A DNA stretch of 64,000 nt from positions 4,030,001 to 4,094,000 of the forward strand of contig NZ_JAUSWW010000001.1 in the NCBI RefSeq assembly GCF_030815415.1, in the 5' to 3' direction. A program made the translations under genes and the position numbers. Below the pieces are notes generated by a model. That model searched no databases, was not told the origin of the DNA, and was given only the letters and a program-made list of their open reading frames with translations. Below are positions 52,931 to 61,168 of the stretch, piece by piece. Position 1 is the first letter of the stretch. Each line of letters starts with the position of its first letter. Source of the DNA: Streptomyces canus. GTDB lineage: Bacteria; Actinomycetota; Actinomycetes; Streptomycetales; Streptomycetaceae.

Positions 52931-52980
52931 TGCGGCTCCGCCGCGCGGGCGCGACCAGCCCCCACCGACCCGCAGCCGCC
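52931..52980 (+). repeat. Dispersed repeat, copy 3
   Basis: TGCGGCTCCGCCGCGCGGGC followed by GCGACCAGCCCCCACCGACC and CGCAGCCGCC, in the gap after the monooxygenase gene. Same family as the units at 39254 and 50741, with the middle (GGGGAACTGC) lost. Confidence 0.6.
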
Positions 52981-53019
52981 ATCGAACATGAAATCGAACT
53001 TGAAAGGGAGCGTCGCCCG

Positions 53020-54600
53020 CTAGAACGCATCCGCCGGAACGTAGGTCCCCCAGACCTCCCGCAGCGCGTTGCACACCTCGCCGACCGTGGCCCGGGCCCG
53101 CAGCGCCTCCTTCATCGGGTACAGGACGTTGTCCTCGCCCTCGGCGGCCTTCTTCAGGGCCGTCAGGGCCGAGTCCACCGCCCGCTGGTCACGCTCGGCG
53201 CGCAGCCGGGCCAGCCGCTCGGCCTGCTGGGCCTCGATGGCCGGGTCGACGCGGAGCGGCTCGTACGGCTCCTCCTCGTCGAGCCGGAAGCGGTTGACGC
53301 CCACGACGACCCGCTCGCCCGAGTCCGTCTCCTGCGCGATGCGGTACGCGCTGCGCTCGATCTCGTTCTTCTGGAAGCCGTGCTCGATGGCCGCCACCGC
53401 GCCGCCGAGGTCCTCGACCCTGCGCATGAGGCCGAGGGCGGCCGTCTCCACGTCGTCGGTCATCCTCTCGACGACGTACGACCCGGCGAACGGGTCGACC
53501 GTCGCCGTCACGTCCGTCTCGTACGCCAGGACCTGCTGGGTACGCAGGGCCAGCCTCGCCGACTTGTCGGTCGGCAGCGCGATCGCCTCGTCGAAGGAGT
53601 TCGTGTGCAGGGACTGCGTGCCGCCCAGCACCGCCGCGAGGCCCTGGACGGCGACCCGGACGAGGTTCACCTCCGGCTGCTGGGCCGTCAGCTGCACCCC
53701 GGCGGTCTGGGTGTGGAAGCGCAGCATGAGGGACTTGGAGTTCTTCGCGCCGAACTCGTCCCGCATCACACGAGCCCAGATACGCCTGGCCGCACGGAAC
53801 TTGGCGACCTCCTCCAGGAGCGTCGTACGGGCCACGAAGAAGAAGGAGAGACGCGGGGCGAAGTCGTCGACGTCCATTCCGGCCGCCACCGCCGTGCGGA
53901 CGTACTCGATGCCGTCGGCCAGCGTGAAGGCGATCTCCTGCGCGGGCGAGGCCCCCGCCTCCGCCATGTGGTAGCCGGAGATCGAGATGGTGTTCCACTT
54001 CGGGATCCCGGTCCGGCAGTACTTGAAGATGTCGGCGATGAGCCGGAGCGAGGGCTTGGGCGGGAAGATGTACGTCCCCCGCGCGATGTACTCCTTCAGC
54101 ACGTCGTTCTGGATCGTGCCCGTCAGCTGCCGCGCCGGCACGCCCTGTTCCTCCGCCACCAGCTGGTACATCAGCAGCAACAGGGCCGCGGGCGCGTTGA
54201 TCGTCATCGACGTCGAGACCTGGTCCAGCGGGATCCCGTCGAACAGCACCCGCATGTCCTCGACCGAGTCGATCGCCACCCCCACCTTGCCGACCTCGCC
54301 GTGCGCGATCGAGGCGTCCGAGTCGTGGCCCATCTGGGTCGGCAGGTCGAAGGCGACCGACAGGCCCGTCGTGCCGTGGGCGATCAGCTGCCGGTAGCGG
54401 GCGTTGGACTCCGTAGCCGTACCGAAGCCGGCGTACTGGCGCATGGTCCAGGGGCGGCCCGTGTACATCGACGGGTAGACGCCACGGGTGAAGGGATACG
54501 CACCCGGCTCGCCCAGCTTCTCCGCGGGGTCCCAGCCGTCCAGGGCCCCGGGGCCGTAGACCGGTTCGATGGGCAGTCCGGACTCCGACTCGCGCGCCAT
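53020..54600 (-). CDS. Adenosylcobalamin-type acyl-CoA mutase large subunit
   Basis: 526 residues. The catalytic TIM-barrel of the methylmalonyl-CoA mutase family: YPFTRGVYPSMYTGRPWTMR, RQYAGFGTATESNARYR with the substrate Tyr, SVAFDLPTQMGHDSD, TIQNDVLKEYIARGTYIFPP, SISGYHMAEAGA and GGTQSLHTNSFDEA. There is no C-terminal B12-binding domain (DxHxxG), so a separate small subunit must supply cobalamin, as for IcmA/IcmB. The RQY residue favours methylmalonyl- or ethylmalonyl-like substrates over isobutyryl; this is a single-residue inference. It could supply or drain CoA extender units. Divergent from the L,D-transpeptidase gene. Confidence 0.88.
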   Translation of the reverse strand: MARESESGLPIEPVYGPGALDGWDPAEKLGEPGAYPFTRGVYPSMYTGRPWTMRQYAGFGTATESNARYRQLIAHGTTGLSVAFDLPTQMGHDSDASIAHGEVGKVGVAIDSVEDMRVLFDGIPLDQVSTSMTINAPAALLLLMYQLVAEEQGVPARQLTGTIQNDVLKEYIARGTYIFPPKPSLRLIADIFKYCRTGIPKWNTISISGYHMAEAGASPAQEIAFTLADGIEYVRTAVAAGMDVDDFAPRLSFFFVARTTLLEEVAKFRAARRIWARVMRDEFGAKNSKSLMLRFHTQTAGVQLTAQQPEVNLVRVAVQGLAAVLGGTQSLHTNSFDEAIALPTDKSARLALRTQQVLAYETDVTATVDPFAGSYVVERMTDDVETAALGLMRRVEDLGGAVAAIEHGFQKNEIERSAYRIAQETDSGERVVVGVNRFRLDEEEPYEPLRVDPAIEAQQAERLARLRAERDQRAVDSALTALKKAAEGEDNVLYPMKEALRARATVGEVCNALREVWGTYVPADAF

Positions 54601-54724
54601 GGTGTGCCGCCTCCCGCTGAGAAATCACTCGCCGGTTGTTCACCACCATGCCGTGCCGTTCGCAACCAGTCATCCGCGGGAAGCCATCTCTGGTGACACG
54701 AGTGGTGAGAAGGCGGGGGCGGAC

Positions 54725-55546
54725 ATGCGTACAGAGGGCATGAGGAGAGTGATCGCCGCGTTGGTGGCGGTGGCGGCCGTGGGCGGCTGCACCGTGCAGG
54801 CGTCCGAGGGCGACGGGAAGGGCCCGGTGCGGGTCGAGCTGCCCAAGAGCTCCCCCTCCTCCTCGGCCGGCGCGAAGGACGACAAGCCCGCCGCCGAGCC
54901 GACGAAGGCCCCGCCGAAGGTGCTCCTCTCCCCCGGCGACACCGGCCGTGACGTCCGTGAGCTGCAGGCCCGGCTGCGACAGGTGGCCTGGATCTTCGAG
55001 GGGCCGACGGGGACGTACGACGGGACGACCGAGGAGGCCGTCAAGGGGTTCCAGGGCAAGCGCGGGCTGCCGAAGACCGGCGAGACCGACGCCGTCACCT
55101 GGCAGCGGCTGCTGGGGATGACACATGAGCCCGGCAAGTGGGAGCTGTATCTGATGGGCGGGCAGCCGGCCGACAAGCCGGACGCGCGCTGTCTGACCGG
55201 CCGGGTGCTGTGCATCAGCAAGTCGAGCCGCACCTTGCGCTGGATGGTGGACGGGCGGACCGTCACCACCGTGCCGGTGCGGTTCGGCTCGGAGTACACA
55301 CCGACCAGGGAAGGCGTGTTCAGCGTCTACTGGAAGTCGCGCCACCACGTCTCGACGCTCTACGACTCACCGATGCCGTACGCGATGTTCTTCAGCGGCG
55401 GCCAGGCGGTGCACTACTCGTCCGACTTCGCGGCCCGGGGTTACGCGGGCGCCTCGCACGGCTGCGTCAACGTGCGGGACGAGGCGGTGATCGCGGAGCT
55501 GTTCGACGAGGTCCGCGACGGCGACAAGGTCGTCGTGCACTGGTGA
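54725..55546 (+). CDS. L,D-transpeptidase lipoprotein with peptidoglycan-binding domain
   Basis: 273 residues from ATG 54725. Lipobox VAAVGGC near residue 20, a Lys/Pro/Ser linker, a PG-binding-1 domain (SPGDTGRDVRELQARLRQV, GTTEEAVKGFQGKRGLPKTGETDAVTW), then YkuD catalytic domain with HYSSDFAARGYAGASHGCVNVRD holding the His and active Cys. It forms 3-3 crosslinks or attaches proteins to peptidoglycan outside the membrane. Two more Cys (ARCLTG, VLCISK) may form a disulfide. Confidence 0.9.
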   Translation: MRTEGMRRVIAALVAVAAVGGCTVQASEGDGKGPVRVELPKSSPSSSAGAKDDKPAAEPTKAPPKVLLSPGDTGRDVRELQARLRQVAWIFEGPTGTYDGTTEEAVKGFQGKRGLPKTGETDAVTWQRLLGMTHEPGKWELYLMGGQPADKPDARCLTGRVLCISKSSRTLRWMVDGRTVTTVPVRFGSEYTPTREGVFSVYWKSRHHVSTLYDSPMPYAMFFSGGQAVHYSSDFAARGYAGASHGCVNVRDEAVIAELFDEVRDGDKVVVHW

Positions 55547-55553
55547 CGTGTGG

Positions 55554-55592
55554 GGCGCGGGCGGGACCGGGGGAACGTGTCCCGCCCGCGCC
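55554..55592. terminator. Terminator after L,D-transpeptidase gene
   Basis: GGCGCGGGCGGGAC at 55554-55567 pairs perfectly with 55579-55592 (14 bp, 11-nt loop), between convergent genes. Confidence 0.75.
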
Positions 55593-55735
55593 GAGGTGCA
55601 CGAGCCGTGAGTACGGGGGGAACCCCGGCTCTGTGCGACGGCCGATGACCAGTCGGCTCACTCATCTCAGCGCCACCGCGGCCGAAAATGTCACACCGGT
55701 CGCGAAAAAAGTTCGGCAGCCTGGGGAAACGCAGG

Positions 55736-56749
55736 TCACAGGGCGGAGTACGACGGGTTGGGCGACGGTTCGGGAACGGCGGCGGCCCGCTTCGGCTGAA
55801 GCGTGGCGTCGTCCGACGGGGACGGCGAGGGGGTGGCGAGGCCCCCGTTCTGGTGGTGGTCGTTGCCGTTGCCGTGGCCGTTGCCGCCGGAAACCCCGTG
55901 GTGGCTGTCGTCGTCACTGCCCGGACCGTCCTGGTCCTTGTCCGAGTCCTTGCGGTCGTCTTCCCGGCGGGCCTGGCCGTCGGAGGTCTTCAGGACGTCG
56001 TTGCAGTACTTCCACACGCGCGTGGAGCCGCCCGCCAGCCCTTCCAGGGCTCGTCTGCGGTCGGTGGACAGCCGCCGGCCGTCGCGGATGTCGCGGCAGG
56101 CCGACCGGGCCCCGTCCCATGAGGAGCCGAAACCGCCCGTCCGGCCGTGGCCGTCGGGGTCGGCGCTCGGAGCGCCGCCCGCGTCGTCGGTACGCGGGGC
56201 GGCTTGATCGGGGGAGGCGCCGACGGAGCCGTCGGGTGTCGGCTCGTCCTTCGCGGCGCCGTCGGGCGTCGGCGACACCAGCGGACGGTCCGGCGTGACG
56301 GCGGCCGACACCGAGGCTCCGGGCCGCGGTTCGGCGTCCCCGAACGGTGTCGGCAGCATTCCGGTCGCCGCCGCGGCCACCACTCCACCGACCATCCCGA
56401 ACGCCACCACGGCGGCCAGCCCGACCCGCACGGTCCGCCGGGGGCGCGGGGCGCGGTGGCCGGGGGCGCCGATGCGGATGAGCCCGGTGTCGGCGGAGGA
56501 GGCGTGGCCGGAGGTGGCGCCAGCCGTCGCGCGGTTCGCGTGTGCCGTGCGGAAGGCGGCCAGGGCGGCGGCCTCGCCGGGGAATTCGGCGCTGCTCATC
56601 GGGGGTTCGACGGAGAGCGTGCCGAGGGTCTTGGCGAGGCGCTCAGCATCGTCGCGGTCGGCGGGGTCGACAGCGTTGTCCAGTGACTCGCCGCGCAGCA
56701 AACGCTCCGCCGTTTCGCGGTCCAGCCACCCGTACTGCTTGTCGGCCAT
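55736..56749 (-). CDS. Single-pass membrane protein, putative anti-sigma partner (module A)
   Basis: 337 residues. ATG 56749 overlaps the sigma-factor stop by one base, with AGGA 6 nt upstream; a GTG three bases earlier (56752) is also possible. Acidic cytoplasmic N-terminus of about 105 residues (GWLDRETAERLLRGE), a helix near 109-131 (VRVGLAAVVAFGMVGGVVAA), then an exterior domain with a Cys pair in SACRDIRDGRRLSTDRRRA and VWKYCNDVL, and a long His/Asp/Ser/Pro-rich tail. The layout and the coupled ECF gene suggest an anti-sigma or sensor partner. Paralogue of the protein at 57708. Confidence 0.75.
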   Translation of the reverse strand: MADKQYGWLDRETAERLLRGESLDNAVDPADRDDAERLAKTLGTLSVEPPMSSAEFPGEAAALAAFRTAHANRATAGATSGHASSADTGLIRIGAPGHRAPRPRRTVRVGLAAVVAFGMVGGVVAAAATGMLPTPFGDAEPRPGASVSAAVTPDRPLVSPTPDGAAKDEPTPDGSVGASPDQAAPRTDDAGGAPSADPDGHGRTGGFGSSWDGARSACRDIRDGRRLSTDRRRALEGLAGGSTRVWKYCNDVLKTSDGQARREDDRKDSDKDQDGPGSDDDSHHGVSGGNGHGNGNDHHQNGGLATPSPSPSDDATLQPKRAAAVPEPSPNPSYSAL

Positions 56750-57411
56750 CACATGTCCTTCTGCGTCCGCGGACGCATATGCGTCACACTCGCGGACGTC
56801 ACCGCACGAGTGTGCGGTTCTCGCTGGGGCGGGAGCGCGTCGAGCACGCCGTCCGCTTCCGGATCGCCGCCGAGCAGTTCGGCGAGCCTCTTCAGACCCC
56901 GGTGCGCGGCGGTCCGTACGGCCCCCGGCCGTTTGCCCAGCGTCTCCGCGGCGGTCTTGGCGTCGAGGCCCACCACCACCCGCAGCACGACGGCCTCGGC
57001 CTGGTCCTGCGGAAGACGGGCGATGAGGGAGAGGGTGCTGTCGGTGGCCAGGGCCTCCATGGCCTCGCCCGCGGTGTCGGACTCGCCGGCCTTCCCGGTC
57101 AGCTCGGTCTCGTCGCCGCCGATGGCGGGGCGGCGGCCGCGCATACGTATGTGGTCCAGGGCGCGGTTACGCGCGATACGGGCGGCCCAGCCGCGAAACC
57201 GGTCCGCGTCCCCGCTGAACCGCTCGAGGTCCCGGGCGATCTGCAGCCATGCCTCGGAGGCGACGTCCTCGGCGTCCGGGTCGCCGACCAGCGTCCGGAC
57301 GTATCCGAGCAGCCGTGGGTGCACGGCGCGGTACACAGTCCGGAACGCGGTCTCGTTCCCGTCCTGTGCCGCAAGCACCGCGGCGGTCAGCTCCGCGTCA
57401 TCCCCCAGCAC
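56749..57411 (-). CDS. ECF sigma factor (module A)
   Basis: 220 residues, GTG start. Region 2: LGYVRTLVGDPDAEDVASEAWLQIARDLERF and RFRGWAARIARNRALDHIR. Region 4: RLPQDQAEAVVLRVVVGLDAKTAAETLGKRPGAVRTAAHRGLKRLA. The coupled membrane protein should hold it inactive. Closely related to the sigma factor at 58473, in region 4 nearly word for word, so the two modules arose by duplication. The 296-bp upstream gap holds its promoter and a terminator. Confidence 0.9.
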   Translation of the reverse strand: MLGDDAELTAAVLAAQDGNETAFRTVYRAVHPRLLGYVRTLVGDPDAEDVASEAWLQIARDLERFSGDADRFRGWAARIARNRALDHIRMRGRRPAIGGDETELTGKAGESDTAGEAMEALATDSTLSLIARLPQDQAEAVVLRVVVGLDAKTAAETLGKRPGAVRTAAHRGLKRLAELLGGDPEADGVLDALPPQREPHTRAVTSASVTHMRPRTQKDM

Positions 57412-57640
57412 GCATGGTTCCTCAGTAGATGGTCGCGGCCCCGATGCCGCCTGCGATTGCGGTGATCTCTCGCTTCCGCGCTCGGCGCGAAAGGCACGTT
57501 ACGACCTGAAACCGCTGCTCGTCCATGTCCGTACAGGATGCAACTACCTCGTGATGGGGCGGGTACTCCCCGGGTGTGACAGAAAACGCATCCATGGCGC
57601 TGTAGGAAGTACGGGTCGCCGCGCGGCCCGTGCCGCGCGA

Positions 57641-57680
57641 CGGCCGGGGCCTCTCCTGTGGGGGGTGGCGGCCCCGGCCG
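57641..57680 (-). terminator. Terminator after module B membrane-protein gene
   Basis: CGGCCGGGGCC at 57641-57651 pairs perfectly with GGCCCCGGCCG at 57670-57680, beyond the stop at 57708. Confidence 0.7.
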
Positions 57681-57707
57681 TTGCTTTGGCCGCGGGGTCC
57701 TGCCGGG

Positions 57708-58415
57708 CTACTGCTTCTTCTTGCCGGCCGTGTCGTCGGCGTTCTTCTCGCTCTTGCCGGGCTTGTCCGCCTTCTCGCCCTGTGCCAGCTGGTCCGCGCA
57801 GTACCGCGCGACGTTCCCCTCGCCGCCCGCCGCCTCCACGAGCCGCTGCCAGGCCGTGGAGTTCAGTGCGTTGCCGCGGCCCCGCACCTTGTCGTAGGCG
57901 CGGCAGTGGGCCTCGGTGTCCTGCGCGGTGACCGGGCGGTCGGGCCGCGCGGAGGGGCTTTCGGTGGCGGGGGCGGTGGTGGCCGGGGGCCGGACCGGGG
58001 CGGATGTCTGCGGCCGGGGCGGGTCCTTCTTCTCGGCCTCGGGCGACGAGCCGCCCGTGCCGTCCGTGCCGATCGTGGCGAACGCGACGCCGCCGAGGGT
58101 GAGGCTGGCCAGGAACACGGAGAGCGTGGTGCGCAGTGAACGGGACAGCCGGCGCTGCTCCCGGGGCCGCCAGTCGTCCCGGCGGCGGGTGCGGGCCCGG
58201 TGCGCCCCGGCGTCGCGGGCGGCCCGGAACGCGGCGACGGCCTGCCGCTCGCCCTCGGCACCGGCGGGGTTCTCGCGCGGGCCGGCGTCCCCGCGCATGG
58301 CGGCGGCGAGCAGCGCCTCCAGGCCGTCGGCCCCGTCGGCGTCCGGGGAACCGGTACCGCCAGGGTGCACATGCCGACGGCCGGGGACCCCGCCGCCGCT
58401 CCGCCCTTCACCCAT
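57708..58415 (-). CDS. Single-pass membrane protein, putative anti-sigma partner (module B)
   Basis: 235 residues from ATG 58415. N-terminal cytoplasmic part with PDADGADGLEALLAAAMRG, a helix near 95-116 (TLSVFLASLTLGGVAFATIG), a Pro/Thr linker and an exterior domain with the same Cys-pair pattern as module A: EAHCRAYDKVRGRGNALNST ... VEAAGGEGNVARYCADQL. C-terminus very Lys-rich. The leader contains three tandem GGGACA units (58431-58448) before the start. Presumed partner of the sigma factor 58 bp upstream. Confidence 0.75.
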   Translation of the reverse strand: MGEGRSGGGVPGRRHVHPGGTGSPDADGADGLEALLAAAMRGDAGPRENPAGAEGERQAVAAFRAARDAGAHRARTRRRDDWRPREQRRLSRSLRTTLSVFLASLTLGGVAFATIGTDGTGGSSPEAEKKDPPRPQTSAPVRPPATTAPATESPSARPDRPVTAQDTEAHCRAYDKVRGRGNALNSTAWQRLVEAAGGEGNVARYCADQLAQGEKADKPGKSEKNADDTAGKKKQ

Positions 58416-58472
58416 GCCCGTTCCCGTCCCTGTCCCTGTCCCTGTCCGGCCTGTCGCCGTCGTCGTCCTTCA

Positions 58473-59063
58473 CTACTTCGACTCCCCCAGCGTCCGGGGA
58501 TCGTCATCCGTCACACTCTCGACGCCCAGCTGCTGAGCCAGCCGCTTCAGACCCCGGTAGGCGGCGGTACGCACCGCGCCCGGCCGCTTGCCGAGGACGC
58601 GGGCGGCGGCGGGCCCGTCGAGGCCGACGACCACCCGCAGCAGCACGGCCTCCGCCTGATCGCGGGGCAGGCCCCGGACCAGCTCCAGGGCGTGGTCCGT
58701 GGAGATGGACTCCAACGCCTGGTCGTGGGTGCTGTGCGGGCCCGGCAGATCCAGTACGTCCTGCTCCAGCGCCGCCGACCGGGGCCGTACCTTCAGCCGG
58801 CGCAGATGGTCCAGCGCCCGGTGCCGGCCGATGGTGGCGGTCCAGCCGCGGAAGCCGGCCCCGTCGCCCTTGAACCGGCCGAGGTCGCGGGCGATCTCCA
58901 GCCAGGCGTCGGAGGCCACGTCCTCGGCGTCGTCGCCGACGATCCCGCGGAGGTAGCCGAGCAGGCCGGGCTGCACGAGCCGGTACGCGACCGCGAAGGC
59001 GGCCTCGTCACCTTCCTGGGCCCGCGCGACGGCCGCGCCAAGCTCCCCGTCGTACGCCTGCAC
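58473..59063 (-). CDS. ECF sigma factor (module B)
   Basis: 196 residues from GTG 59063, with GGAGGGGAAC about 10 nt upstream. Region 2: GYLRGIVGDDAEDVASDAWLEIARDLGRF, GFRGWTATIGRHRALDHLRR. Region 4: GLPRDQAEAVLLRVVVGLDGPAAARVLGKRPGAVRTAAYRGLKRLAQ. Strong similarity to the module A sigma factor. Followed by its own membrane-protein gene. Confidence 0.9.
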   Translation of the reverse strand: MQAYDGELGAAVARAQEGDEAAFAVAYRLVQPGLLGYLRGIVGDDAEDVASDAWLEIARDLGRFKGDGAGFRGWTATIGRHRALDHLRRLKVRPRSAALEQDVLDLPGPHSTHDQALESISTDHALELVRGLPRDQAEAVLLRVVVGLDGPAAARVLGKRPGAVRTAAYRGLKRLAQQLGVESVTDDDPRTLGESK

Positions 59064-59225
59064 GCGGCGGGGTTCCCCTCCTCGACCCAAGAACTGTCCT
59101 CGTCCGTACCGTTTCGTGGCGGTCCGGCACCGTTCTGCCCGACCGCCCCCCTGCGGGGAGTCCCCCCACGGTCAACAGCGCCGGACGCCACAAATGTGTC
59201 ACTGCGCCCCGCGTGTCGCGGGGAC

Positions 59226-59270
59226 GGCCGTGGACGCGGCGGGCTTCCCCGGTCCGCCGCGTCCACGGCC
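59226..59270 (-). terminator. Perfect 17-bp hairpin after DUF4241-like gene
   Basis: GGCCGTGGACGCGGCGG at 59226-59242 pairs fully with 59254-59270, 11-nt loop, four bases beyond the stop codon at 59274. Confidence 0.8.
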
Positions 59271-59273
59271 TGG

Positions 59274-60494
59274 TCAGGTGCGGGCCTGCGCCGTGCTCGG
59301 CTCCGCCCGGTGCAGGATCAGCATGTCCGCCACGAAGCACGTGACCTCGCCCTCCCGGTCCCGGCCCACCCACACCGGGTAGGAGCCGTCGCCCCGGCCG
59401 CTCGGGTAGGCGACGAGGTTGGTGCCGTTCGCCGGGTCGTCGACGACCGCGACACCGTGGGCGTCCTCCTCCTGCGTACCGGCGACGAGGCCGTCCCAGT
59501 ACCGGCGCCCGAGGTCGGGGGCGGCGGTGGCGTCGGTGAAGGCGGCGGTACCGGCGTCGACCCCGAAGCCGTAGAACTCGCCCTCGCCCAGCAGCCGTTC
59601 GTCCTGCCCGTCGAGCAGCGCGGCCTCCCAGCGGACGGTCGGCCGGTCGCGGACCAGGACGCGCGCGGCGACGTACTCCTCGAACCTCGCGGCGGCGCGG
59701 GCGATCTGCACCGGGTACCTCCCGGGCGCCACCGTCGCGGTGAACCCGGAGTCCTCGTCGCTCGCCCCGTACGTGGGGTCCTTCGCCACCAGCCGCCCGC
59801 TGGGCAGCAGCAGCGTCCCCGCCTCGATCGGCTCGCGCACGGTGTACTCGCCGTCGGGTGAGGAGAACCGGGTGCCCGCGACGAACAGTTCGGCCAGATG
59901 CCCGGGCCGCATCCCTTCGGGCGCCCGCCAGTTGGGCTCGACGGCCGCCCCCTGCGGTACGTCCGTGATCTCCCGCAGCTCGACGCGGTCCGCGCCCTCG
60001 ATGCCCAGCGGCGCGAACAGCCGCTCCCAGCACCCGAACCGGGGGACCTCGAACCACCGCTGCTCGTCCGGCACCTTGGCGGTCGTGTGCCGCGCGCCGC
60101 CCTTGTCGCCCTGTGGCTCGACGACCTCGGAGCCCCGCCCGTCCGGCCACAGCGACACCGTGACCCGCCCCGCGTCCGGCGCGAACTCGGGCGCCAGGTC
60201 GTCCGGGTAGACCCACGCACTCCGGCGCCGCAGGAAGAGCCGGTCCGCGTCCAGCTGCCGCAGGTCGACCTCCAGGAAGCGCCGCCCCTGGGCGTCGTAC
60301 ACGGCTACGCCGAGGTGGTTCCGCGCCCGCGCCACCTGCGCCACGACGGCCTCGGCGCCACCGGTCTCCCGCAGTACGACGGCGTACGGCTGCCCCGCCG
60401 CGTCCCGCGCCGCCGCCTCCTCGGGACCGATCGGGCCGAGGACGGACCCGGCGTCCCAGCCCATGCCGTACGCGACGTCGATGGTCCGCCTCAC
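59274..60494 (-). CDS. DUF4241-like cytoplasmic protein
   Basis: 406 residues, GTG overlapping the upstream stop by 4 nt. N-terminal part: RRTIDVAYGMGWDAGSVLGPIG and a beta-rich segment (GVAVYDAQGRRFLEVDLRQLD). The C-terminal 210 residues (TLLLPSGRLVAKDPTYG, VAPGRYPVQIARAAARFEE, GEFYGFGVDAGTAAFTD, NLVAYPSGRGDGSYPVWVGRD) match the DUF4241 pattern. No signal peptide or membrane segment. Function unknown; it pairs with a small protein encoded just upstream. Confidence 0.78.
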   Translation of the reverse strand: MRRTIDVAYGMGWDAGSVLGPIGPEEAAARDAAGQPYAVVLRETGGAEAVVAQVARARNHLGVAVYDAQGRRFLEVDLRQLDADRLFLRRRSAWVYPDDLAPEFAPDAGRVTVSLWPDGRGSEVVEPQGDKGGARHTTAKVPDEQRWFEVPRFGCWERLFAPLGIEGADRVELREITDVPQGAAVEPNWRAPEGMRPGHLAELFVAGTRFSSPDGEYTVREPIEAGTLLLPSGRLVAKDPTYGASDEDSGFTATVAPGRYPVQIARAAARFEEYVAARVLVRDRPTVRWEAALLDGQDERLLGEGEFYGFGVDAGTAAFTDATAAPDLGRRYWDGLVAGTQEEDAHGVAVVDDPANGTNLVAYPSGRGDGSYPVWVGRDREGEVTCFVADMLILHRAEPSTAQART

Positions 60495-60925
60495 GCCGCG
60501 CTCCTTCGCCGGGCCCGCCCGTGCAGCGTCAGATAGAAGGTCTGCAGGGACTCCTCGGGGCCGCCCGCCTCGAAGCGGTTGAGGACCTTGCCGAGGGGGT
60601 TCCAGACCCGGCCGTCGGGCATCCGGACGCCGACCGGCTGACCGAAGTACCCGCGCTGCGCCTCGTCCAGATCGACCCACACCGCGCCCGCCCGGCGCAC
60701 CAGCACCTCACCGACGTAGGCGCCCAGCGCGAGCAGCGGCCCGCTCACCCGCTCCCGGTCGGCGCCCCCCTTGCGCAACCCGTCGACCAGGAAGTCGACG
60801 ACCCGCAGGCTGGCCACGGAGTAGTCCAGCGGCAGCCGGTTGCGGGCGGTGACCCGGGCGACGAACTCCGCCGCCCGCGCCCGCATCCCGCTCGCGCACG
60901 GCACCCGTTCGGCCTGCTTCTCCAT
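60491..60925 (-). CDS. Conserved small protein upstream of DUF4241-like gene
   Basis: 144 residues from ATG 60925, with AAGGGG 9 nt upstream. RAAEFVARVTARNRLPLDYSVASLRVVDFLVDGLRKGG, VSGPLLALGAYVGEVLVRRAGAVWVDLDEAQRGYFGQPVGVRMPDGRVWNPLGKVLNRFEAGGPEESLQTFY. Soluble and alpha/beta. I do not recognise a named family with confidence. Translationally coupled to the DUF4241-like gene, so the two probably act together. Confidence 0.72.
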   Translation of the reverse strand: MEKQAERVPCASGMRARAAEFVARVTARNRLPLDYSVASLRVVDFLVDGLRKGGADRERVSGPLLALGAYVGEVLVRRAGAVWVDLDEAQRGYFGQPVGVRMPDGRVWNPLGKVLNRFEAGGPEESLQTFYLTLHGRARRRSAA

Positions 60926-61168
60926 GGGCCCCACCCCTTCGTTCGGCTTGCACTCCCCGCTGTCCCAGCGGATGCCGCCCCGGGAACATCACGGGTCACG
61001 GGCGTGGCTCTTCCCACACAGATGTCTCACAGACTCCGTGCAACCTTCTGTTTTCTCGTACGTCCCGGTCACGGGACGCGTGATGTTTGGCCAAAGCTGC
61101 GCGCTGTCTGTAGGTGCTGCCCAAGTGGCGGCCGATACGACCGTGTTCATCTTTCAGGGGTGGGATTC

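Noticed and set aside
56013..56030. CACGCGCGTG palindrome as another member of the ACGCGCGTAG regulon
   Set aside because: It lies inside coding sequence of the module A membrane protein and lacks the TAG end.
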